This document shows, piece after piece, positions 55,144-64,000 of a DNA stretch of 64,000 bases (positions are counted from its first letter, which is position 1; every line of letters begins with the position of its first letter). The position numbers were made by a program, and so were the translations under genes. A model generated the notes under the pieces. That model searched no databases and was not told the origin of the DNA. It saw only the letters and a program-made list of their open reading frames with translations. This DNA is from Gonapodya prolifera JEL478 (lineage: Eukaryota > Monoblepharomycota > Monoblepharidomycetes > Monoblepharidales > Gonapodyaceae), in assembly GCA_001574975.1 (NCBI GenBank), contig KQ965839.1, positions 1-64,000 on the forward strand, read 5' to 3'.

Positions 55144-58100
55144 ATGTCGCAAGCAGACCATCCTATTCCCAGATCATTTTTGGAAGGGAATAGAGTCACG
55201 ACTTGGCCCATCCAATCAGACGACCCATTCACTTCTTCCTCAACGCTGCCCCAAGCACCCATAATTCCATTCAACGTTCCTCCAACCGCCATGTCAACTT
55301 TGGTGTCCTCATCCACAACACTGCCATCTGAAGCGACTGTTTTGGATGCATTTTCTCGTCCATGTGATGCGGCGACCCCGTCACCTACTTCACTACTCCT
55401 GTCAAACCTTTTACTGCTTGGATTTGACCCAGCATCTTACGGGACTCTTCACCCAGGTCTCTTGCTCGATGCGGAAATGTTTTCTCGGAACCAGGGAAAC
55501 GCCAGGGCGTTTGAAGTAGTTGCAGCATGGCTTTGGGAACGAAGCGAGGGCGACGATGCCAAACGAGTGAGTCCGCATTCGTGTGCATTTTTTTATCAAA
55601 TTAGGGTTAGCCTTAGGTGGTTGGTTTGGGTATTGGCGAATTCTATTCAAGAGTACAGGATGTAAAGAAGTTGAACAGCAACTTGCAAATCTCGTTCGGG
55701 AGCAAGAATTTGATCGCACACTCACACATTTTTTTTCACTGCAATTTCCAGCTCCTCTCATCCGTCTATCCGTGCACGAGTCCGGCTACCTCGCGGGAAT
55801 TCAGAAATCTTATTTTTGGGTGGTTCTCCCAACTGAAGAAGGATGGCAAACTTTCCGGACCTGGTTCAGGACCAAATAGGACCTCTGCCGTGCTTGATAA
55901 AGATGGTAACTCCGGGGCTGTATTTGGAGAGGTTGTGGTGAGAAGAAGTTTCCTGGACGAATGTAGAGGAGAACGGTGAGTTGCATTGCAAAGAATGTAT
56001 GTGCACTGTAGCCGTCTCTTCAATTGTCACTAATCGGTTTTACATCTAGTTTCGAGCGTTTGATGCTTGCGGTGTCTGAGGTTGTTGTGGAGCAAACAGC
56101 TGCGAAAGAGATTGGCCCAAATTCAATATCAGGAATTCCAGACTTGAGAGCATTGAAGCGAGCCATGGGTGATGTCGCTATTAGAGATTTGCTGGAGGTG
56201 AGCTAAAGGAAGACCTCTTATGCTGCCGTTGACTCTACGATGTTCATTTTCACTAGGCATTGATCTCTCAAGAGGTGTCCTTGTTCATCGGAGCCTCAAA
56301 AGTGCGCAATGAAGAGGAACGGGTCTGGGAAGAAGAGGCTGAGAGGACTGGTCGCACATGGGAAGGCGCTGCCGGGGGAGAGGTCAGTTCAGCTTTCAAA
56401 CTGGCATTAAAGACGTCCTATCGGCTCACATTACCTCACGTCATTGAAGGTAGCGCTTGTTGCGCATCTCGCGCACATCCGGTCCGAGCGCCCAGTTGAT
56501 GAATCGAGTACCGGGATTGATCTCGGGGAGATCAAGAACAATGCGGCTCGACAAATTCGGGACGGCTGGTGCGGAGTCGAGGCGTGGATTGATGAAATGA
56601 CAGAGATGAGAGGTGAGTATCTGTGCTCGTTTTGGGTCTGGTGATGATTTATTGCATTCTTCGCTCTCTCTAGATACAATTGAGGCAATAGCAACAGGCC
56701 GTATTGACGAAGCTTTTCTTGATGGAAAAGGCTCCCATTTTGGCGTCGATGAAGCATTTAAGCGATGGGGCTCCGCATTTGCTAAGGTGCTTTCGGTTTC
56801 GACGTTTGTTAGATACCTCTGTTCCATTTCTCACAGTGGCGTGTGTTTAGGAATCCATCACACCATACATCAAATCGAATATTGATCTTGTGTCCCTCGT
56901 GAAACTGTGGCGCTTATCTCTTACTTTAGTCGCATATGCAGCTGGAGCCGTTGGCGCAGAAGACTCCACAGTCGGGACCAGTACGAGGTTGATGCTTGCT
57001 GGTGAGCACTCGTTATGACATGTTTTACGTCCCCTGTGTTACATCTGGTTTTGCTTCTGTTTAGAACTGCCGTTACCCGAAGGATTTCCCCATCCGCCTG
57101 ATTCGCAGCTCATCAATTTGGCCGAGACACACGATGCGCTCCTTCAAGGGACGGCACGACTTCATGCCCGCCTTGTAGATGAAGTCGAAACCGCTAAGCG
57201 TACTGCGGAGCAGCTTAGGACTCAGCATGGGAGGGAAGTAAAAAGCGCCCTTACTGGATTGCAGAGAGAAATTGAAGACGGGTACGTCTGAAGGTTCGAT
57301 AATTTCGAATGATATAATTAATGCAGGGATCTGAAGGTCTTTGCAACTTGCTCCACTTACACCGAAATTCGAACTAAGGAAGAATGTGAGCAACGCGATT
57401 TTGAAGAGTGTTGGATAATGTTGGAAAACATAAGTATAGATCAAGGTCGTCGACAACAAAATTGCACCTCAAGTCCCCAGTAAGTTGATCCTAATTTGAC
57501 AGCTGGAATCCTGTGTTTCATGCAAATGGTCATTTCTAGCACCTTCAACTCCGGCTGTGGTGGTCTCAATCCAACGTCGTGTTGTACATGCTGTTGAGAC
57601 CAGAAAGAAGGAAGACCCACCAGCCAGACAAACGGTTCCTTCTCGCATTGATAACTTACCACGACGTAAGCCCGTCCCTAAACAGAATTCACTCTACCCA
57701 GTCTTAACCTGGTTCCAGTTTCCCCTTCGCCGAAACCAGGTTTGAACTACACGTCATCACCAATGGGGACATCAACCAAACGTCCGGCGCAGCTTATCCG
57801 CCCAGTTATTTCTGTACCTTCGGTTGCGTCTGCGGTCAATGCAGTAAAGTCAGGTGCTCCGTCAAATGCACCAAAATCGGGTGCTCTATCAAATGCTCCA
57901 AAGTCAGGTGCTCCATCAAAACCACCCCGTGAAGTCCGAAAACCGTCGAATTCCCCGTCGAAGGAGAACAGACCTCGCGTACCCGGGGCACAAGAATCTG
58001 CAACAGGACTGCGAGCTGTTCCGGCAAAAGGGGCGTTTGACAAGTTGACAGATCAGGTATGGAAGGAGGAGACACTCCAGTTTTCTGCTCTGCTGAACTT

Positions 58101-59170
58101 TGTTTGAATTCACCAACAGATTGCGGCGTTTGTGGAGACCGGCGATCTCGGAAAACCAACAACTCATGTAGCACCCTCCGTCGCCAAGTCCCGAGTGAAA
58201 CCTCCATCAGCGATCCCTCCTGTTTCATCGAGACCCACCACTCCAGTCCATGCTACGAAAGCGAATTTGCGAAAAGCTCCAGCCTCCCCCCACTCTCCAC
58301 TTGCAGTTGCCACTCCATCGAGAAAAGCCGTCGTCTCATATGAACCATTCGCAAACCCTCTGAACGGTTTGGGTAAGCTTCCGCAAATTGTGTATCTGCA
58401 CCTTTCTTTCCAATTTGATAAATGGCGATTTTGAAGATCAAGCTCCTTTCAAAACCCGAGCTGAAATCCCGCGTACACCAATCAAGTCAACCCCAAGGAT
58501 GTCTACCACCCCGTCAAAGCCACTACCTTCAGACCAAAGCCGAGTTGCAACGAGCTCACCACTTGGAAAAGTTCATGATAAACCTCGAAGACAGCTCGAC
58601 AATCTCAACAGAGGCACCAAGCTCCCCAATGGAGTTCACGCACCCACGCAGCCCAAAGCAGAGTCGTCGCGTCCAGGGAGTGCCTTACAAGATCTTTCAC
58701 AGAGACTTGCAAGACTGAGAGGGAGAGCAGCGGCCACCCCAGAGAGTGCTCCTGTAGTTCCCCAGAAGAGGGTGGCGAATCCACCACCAGCTTCACCTGC
58801 ACCAGTGGTCCCCACTAGGCTTTTCACTTTAGATCTACCAACGATTGACTCACAATTTCCGAGGTCTGTATCCAGCACCACACTTGTTGGTGCGAACACA
58901 CCTAGTGGTGACCTTCCTACGCACGAGGAACTCCCGCCAAGTTTCAAGATCGATCGCGTATTTAGACTGGATTTGGATGACGAGGCACTAGAAGCTCTGT
59001 TTGACAACAGGCGTTATTCCCGAACGACATTTGATGACATCGGTGCGTTTATTGTCGACCACTTTTCAGCCCGTGTTTGTGAGTATTTTTATACGTGAGC
59101 TACAGACCTGCCAACCAACTACCAGTCATTTCCCGACGATGCTGCAATGGCACTTGAGGAAATTCTATGA
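55144..59170 (+). CDS. HAUS6-like augmin subunit
   Basis: Augmin recruits gamma-tubulin to spindle microtubules to branch them. The N-terminal domain matches HAUS6: LLLLGFDPASYGTLHPGLL, AEMFSRNQGNARAFEVVAAW, then AKRLLSSVYPC, SREFRNLIFGWFSQLKKDG and RRSFLDECRGERFERL. Later parts are helical (GRIDEAFLDGKGSHFGVDE; coiled coil near HARLVDEVETAKRTAEQL), followed by a disordered Pro/Ser/Lys tail with KSGAPSNAP repeats. Exon model: 55144-55566, 55752-55975, 56050-56197, 56257-56382, 56450-56612, 56674-56786, 56851-57001, 57065-57281, 57327-57336, 57440-57479, 57540-57665, 57719-58056, 58120-58372, 58437-59074 and 59126-59170, giving 1004 aa (human HAUS6 is 955). The 10-nt exon at 57327 is the weakest point: a longer exon there breaks the frame. 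The first intron (185 nt) is chosen because it restores the family pattern. Confidence 0.68.
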
Positions 59171-59410
59171 TCAATTGTCACATCCAAAAATACCCGTGTA
59201 CCCCTGCATCGAATTTGATACGCGCACACTATCTAGCATTTGGACCTGTTTGAAATCACTTAGAAAAAGACTTTTTTCACCAAGGGTATTATGTAATTCC
59301 AATTTTAAGTCAACCCCGTTCCTACTTCTTATCGGAAACCAAATACAGTTCCTTCAAGCGCCAGAGTGGTCAGAACCGTTACATGTGCATATTATTCCGA
59401 GTTTAAGAAG

Positions 59411-59933
59411 CTAACGATATCCCTGTTGAGGAAGAGGGGAGGCGGACAGGCTGACGCTCATTTCTTGTGATTCCAATGAGACTGTCGTCAGGATAGATGA
59501 GTCATCTCTTTGCACAAACTATACATACCTTGCCTTCGCCGGCCTTCTCGGCGGCGATTTCCTCTGTAGCGCGCGAATACAATTGAAGCGTTTTTGTTTA
59601 GATTGCGGGTGGGGGAGCATCACAGGGTCATGATAGGTGCGTGTCAGTAAGTTCATCGAGAACAGTGGTGATAGAAGAATCCCATTCACCTTTCGTCGGG
59701 AGGTGAGTCTTCTCTTGGGTTTTCTGGGAGGTATGATGGGGGATGTGGTGTCATAACATTTGGGATAGATACTTCCAGCAGCAAGACGTACGGTCTTCTT
59801 GAGGCGAGACTTGGCATCACCAGAGACAGCAGCAAGAAGAGCGGGATCCTATATGTAGAGATGAGATGCGCAATCGGAATCAATCAATACAATCAAGTCA
59901 GGTATGGAATGCTTCTGGACGAGAACTCACCAT
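59411..59933 (-). CDS. 34-residue WH2/beta-thymosin-like actin-binding peptide gene
   Basis: Four tiny exons on the minus strand: 59933-59931 (the ATG alone), 59848-59792, 59561-59529 and 59422-59411 (ending TAG). They give 34 aa in frame. The core DPALLAAVSGDAKSRLKKT matches the WH2/beta-thymosin pattern, an amphipathic helix (LLAAV) followed by the LKKT actin-binding motif. An acidic/basic helix EIAAEKAGEGK follows. WH2 peptides bind monomeric actin in the cleft between subdomains 1 and 3. At 34 residues it is shorter than beta-thymosins (about 43). Introns of 81-230 nt have good donors (GTGAGT, GTACGT, GTATGT). The exact acceptor of exon 3 (AG|GAA) is inferred from the frame. It is easily missed by gene finders because no exon exceeds 19 codons. 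Confidence 0.5.
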
Positions 59934-60651
59934 TTCGTGTTTGTTGTTGTACTGATGTTGAAGAAGATGAGAGGCACCGAATCAAGAGTCGAGGGTAGTT
60001 AGTCAGCGTTCACGACAGCACATATTCTTTCAGAGAGTTCGTTAATGGATGGAGAGAATCCACCGTCCAGATTGGAAGTCTGATGACCAAGATCAGGATG
60101 GTCGATTGATCCCCTCTGCAACGAGCTCCACGCAGAGGATGGAGCAGCGGACGATGCCAGCCATCAAGCCACTTACAAGATGTGTTCGGGAGAAGATTTG
60201 CGAGATGTTTGTCGGAGGGGTTCAAATCCACACCTAACGCCGTGGCGCGACAGTGGCGCAGTCTCATCTCAACATTCGGAGTTTTTTTTTGAGGAAACAT
60301 CCCTTCGCATTTCTAAACTCGCTTGCATGTACCTGTTGTCAAACCCCAGTGATTACTATGTTAACCTCAATAGCAGCGGAGATCATATCCCGAGTTTGTG
60401 ATCCAGTAAGGAGATCACATCGAGAAAATTTCGAAAAGCGTGTTCAGGCTCAATGTAAAAGAGACTAAATAGTTTTGCTGTGGTGAGAGCATACACCGCC
60501 GGTCCACCGAAGAACGAAAACCTGCAGATTGCGAAGCTCATCGCTGCCGATGCGAGTTCTTCAACCACGTACACGGATTCCAACGCCTGTAAATTTGAAG
60601 AGCGCTCATGACACACCACACTTTCTTCGTCGAGGACTGGCTCTGCGATCC
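59934..60651. other. intergenic region, divergent promoter of WH2-like gene and GUF1
   Basis: There is no supported gene. A 'ggttcaaatcc' B-box-like string at about 60217 and 'tggcgcagtctc' at about 60251 look tRNA-like but are in the wrong order for one tRNA. A T-run follows at about 60282. I call neither. Confidence 0.4.
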
Positions 60652-63600
60652 ATGGCCACGCCGACAACACGAACACTCGCATGCCCAAACGGCCCACTGT
60701 TCTCATCATGGGCCACAAAAAGCAACAATCTAGCCTCCATTGGCACTTGTACTGCGCAGCGATGGAGCTCCACTAACGTGGATGGCCCAATGGACATTAA
60801 GTCAGTGGACCTCTCACAATTTCCACCTGAGAGGGTGCGAAACTTCTCAATCATTGCGCAGTACGTATGCAACGATCAAATGTTCTGGAATCGGCGGGTA
60901 AAGTACCTCGAGGGGCAACGGAATGAATTGCAATTTCGGCATCACAATCTCGCTTCGGCAGCATGAGTTTTCCGGGAATTCACGATATTATTAGTGTGCA
61001 ATAATCTGAAGCTGCTTCTGTGCTTCAGTATTGATCACGGCAAGTCTACACTAGCGGACCGCCTTCTGGAAATCACCGGCACCATACCGACACCATCATC
61101 TGCTCCCGGCTCCTCCGGTCGGAATCAGCAGGTCCTTGATAAACTAAAAGTCGAAAGAGAGCGGGGAATAACTGTCAAAGCGCAGACTGCATCTATGTTG
61201 CACAAGTTCGGAGGGAAGTGGTATCTGCTGAACCTTATAGATACTCCCGGGCACGTGGACTTCGCTTACGAAGTGTCCAGAAGCTTGGCGGCGAGTCAAG
61301 GTAAGGTCGGCGTGCGGCGAAGAGATATGATAGCGATTAATGTTGGAAAAATTCAGGTTCTCTCCTTCTCGTCGACGCTTCACAGGGAGTTCAGGCTCAG
61401 ACGGTAAAAATCATGTCGCTTTGCTGCTGGTGTATCCTCTTTTTTTATAATTTGACCCCTTTAAAGGTTGCCAACTACCACCTCGCGAAGGCGAACAACC
61501 TGACAATCATTCCAGTACTCAACAAAATCGAGTGATTGTTCGCCATTTTAGTACAAATGCGAGATTTAGCTGAGTTTTTGTGCCACAGTTTGCCAGGTGC
61601 TGACCCTGATTCCGTGGAAGACTCCGTCCGGATGGTACTTGAAATAGCAGAGGATATGGAAATACCCCGGGTCGGTTATCGGCACAATTGGAAGATTGAT
61701 TGGTCTTATAGTAACTAAAGCTTGTTTTTAGATATCTGCGAAGAAGGGTGAAGGGGTCGAAGCACTCCTAGACCTGATCATCGAAAAATTGCCCGCGCAA
61801 GTACTTTATTTATATGTCCGCATTAACAGCCATTGTGACTATGTCCCATCCTGTCTAGTCCAACCTCGAAGCTTACGTCATCATTTCGCTCTCTCCTATT
61901 TGACAATTGGTACGATACTTATGTAGGTGTTGTTTGCCTGGTTGCAGTGATCGATGGGAAGGTTGGAAAAGGTGGGTTTTGGATATAGCTATAAACGCAC
62001 CATTCAATCTAGTCCAATAATTTGCCCAGGTGATAAAATTGCGAGTGCTGGTACTGGCCTGAAGTACGAAGTGTCGCAAGTTGGAATAATGGCACCAGAT
62101 CCGATGCCCCTTCTTGCACTGTACGTCAGCTAATATCAAAGCTCTGCAATTTCGATGGTGAAAATCGCTCCTTGTTAGTCACGCTGGCCAAGTTGGATAC
62201 CTGATCCTCGGAATGAAGTCATCGCACGAAGCCCGCGTTGGGGATACCTTCTACCATCACGGACAAGACGTTGATGTTCTTCCTGGATTCCAACCGGCCA
62301 AATCGATGCTTTTCGCTGGGGTGTATCCGGTCGATTCAACGGAATTCGAAAAACTCTCTGAGGCGATTAACCGCCTCACACTAAATGACTCGAGTGTCAG
62401 TGTTGCGAGGGAAACGAGGTGCGTTTAGATGGATTGATCCATTGTATTACGTTGCAGCCAACCACAAAATTTGCAAAAGTGCCGCTTTAGGACAGGGTTT
62501 TCGTCTCGGATTTCTTGGAACCCTGCACAGTGAGTTATGAACAGATATGTTCGACAGCTCTCTGACTTTACATTCGCAGTGGATGTTTTTCGACAAAGAC
62601 TTGAAGAAGTAAGTGGTTCATCGATTTGTTGGCGGAGTTACGAATCGAAAATACCTTGGCTTCTTTAGGAATATGGAGCGACCGCTATTCTCGTGAGATG
62701 TCATCATTAAGCGATGTCTGGTGCAAAATTTCTGATGGTGGAACAATCTGATCAGTCCTCCCCAGTTGTCCCATATAAGATAATTCGAAAAGGTGGCAGT
62801 GAACAGATCATCAATAATCCAGCAGGTACGTCCTTGCCTTGACCGAGGATTCTCTTTTCGAGGGTTCTTAATCAGAATCGAAGCATTCCCCGATCACAGC
62901 GAGAGAGCTAATGTTGATGATATTCAGGAGCCAATGGTACGAGCGACTTTGATTTTTCCAGAGGAATACCTTGGAGAAATGATGCAGTTGTGCGGGGTGA
63001 GTGACTCTTCAGATGAAGAACCGGTCATAGGCTTGGTTAATCGGAAGTTTGCCCAGGATCACCGTGGTGAGCAAGAAGACTACACTTATCTTGATGATAC
63101 AAGGTTTGAGGACTTTGAGCTGGGATTCTTGAGCCTTCCCCGATGTTTATGTACCGGTCGATCGTTCTTAGGATCATAATGAAGTATCGCCTTCCGATGG
63201 GTGAAATACTCACAGACTTCTATGACGAGCTCAAGTCATTGTCCTCGGGTTATGCAACCTTCGACTATGACGACATTGGTTGGTTTCTGTTTGAAGATTT
63301 GCATGAAGACTTTTACCAATTCTGTTGCTGTTTTAGGGTATCAATCCTCTGATCTCGTTAGAATGAATGTGTTGCTGAATAGCAAGCCTGTCGATGTGCT
63401 TTCTTCTGTGTTGCACCGGTCGCAAGCGGAGCGAGCCAGCAAGGTTTTTCATTCCATGCACCCAAACTTCGACACTCTGTGGTATTAACCCGTTGTTTTC
63501 AAGATAATTACCAAAAGGCTGAAGGATGTCATTGATCGGTACGTATTGTATTTCGGGTTCCGGACCTAAACACGTTTTTTGAATAGAATTCTTCATCCAG

Positions 63601-63937
63601 ACAACTGTTTGAGGTTGTCATACAAGCTGAAGTCGCCGGGAAGATCATTGCTCGGGAAACGTAATGTTTTTGAATGGACGGAATGAGAGATATTACCTGA
63701 AATGTTATCTTCACCTAGGGTGTCGGCTCTTCGTAAAAATGTGACAGCCAAATGTGTGAGTGCTGTTTCCCTTATTTTGCTTGAACTCGTTCATGTTGTT
63801 CCTCTTCACAGTACGGTGGTGACATAACCCGTAAAATGAAACTCTTGGAAAAACAAAAAGAAGGGAAGAAAAAGATGCGCGCCATAGGCAACGTGAAGCT
63901 CTCACAAGAGGCGTTTCTAAGCATCGTAAAAAAATAG
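60652..63937 (+). CDS. GUF1: translation factor GUF1 (mitochondrial EF4/LepA)
   Basis: Mitochondrial ribosome-dependent GTPase that promotes accurate translation under stress. Twenty-one exons (60652-60860, 61029-61300, 61357-61403, 61467-61531, 61589-61670, 61732-61796, 61859-61971, 62030-62120, 62179-62418, 62480-62529, 62580-62608, 62669-62692, 62756-62825, 62884-62996, 63057-63103, 63172-63278, 63337-63443, 63504-63538, 63601-63660, 63719-63755, 63812-63937) give 662 aa. G motifs: AHIDHGKST (about 69), RGITVKAQT (about 115), DTPGHVDF (about 143), NKID (about 195), SAK (226). LepA-specific parts: [36 protein letters not shown], and the C-terminal [16 protein letters not shown]. The N-terminus is presequence-like. 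Intron 61797-61858 is a GC-AG intron (GCAAGT donor); only this choice keeps the frame. Confidence 0.95.
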
Positions 63938-64000
63938 AAGTTTAGATATACTAGAAGTCTACACCCAATTCACGATTTGCCGTTGAGTCACTACCTGCAC

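Noticed and set aside
60170-60290. tRNA-like strings ('ggttcaaatcc', 'tggcgcagtctc') before a T-run
   Set aside because: The B-box-like string precedes the A-box-like one and the flanking stems do not pair, so no tRNA can be folded.

Overview
The window is nuclear DNA of a eukaryote and almost certainly a fungus. Genes are compact and very intron-rich: introns are mostly 50-95 nt, GT...AG, with a donor close to GTGAGT. Two loci are typically fungal (RMT2 and RTT109), and the window also encodes mitochondrial MSH1, an Rrg7-like protein and GUF1. The presence of augmin subunit HAUS6 (probable), Y14 and Aquarius together with high intron density fits an early-diverging (chytrid-like) or basidiomycete-like fungus better than a budding yeast. 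The sequence alone does not settle the species.

Layout. 1-8.9 kb is gene-poor: a roughly 1.1-kb segment present twice in direct orientation (676-1765 and 2213-3310) with decayed minus-strand coding potential, then an AT-rich block with a 73-79 bp tandem repeat. 9.1-27.9 kb is gene-dense: AQR (+), an F-box protein (+), an alpha-tubulin (-), a short-chain dehydrogenase (-), an Rrg7-like PD-(D/E)XK protein (-) head-to-head with MSH1 (+), a 37-residue-repeat protein (-) interrupted by a 300-base assembly gap, and Y14/RBM8A (-). 27.9-36.2 kb is AT-rich and holds only decayed or unrecognised coding stretches. 36.2-64 kb is dense again: an unknown 519-aa protein (-), RMT2 (+), RTT109 (-) head-to-head with an acyl-CoA dehydrogenase (+), a coiled-coil protein (+), an ankyrin/coiled-coil/SH3 protein (-) head-to-head with a MYND protein (+), YIF1 (+), a HAUS6-like protein (+), a tiny WH2/beta-thymosin-like protein (-) and GUF1 (+).

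Themes. Three genes serve mitochondrial genome expression or maintenance (MSH1, Rrg7-like, GUF1). MSH1 and the Rrg7-like nuclease fold share a 73-bp divergent promoter, which is the most suggestive gene pair here. Two genes act at the spliceosome/exon-junction complex (AQR, Y14). Three concern cytoskeleton (divergent alpha-tubulin, HAUS6-like, WH2-like peptide). Exon models were built by hand from splice signals and family alignment from memory; most give an exact multiple of three, and doubtful joins are stated. No reverse transcriptase, integrase, capsid or other virus-like gene was recognised, and no confident tRNA or rRNA.
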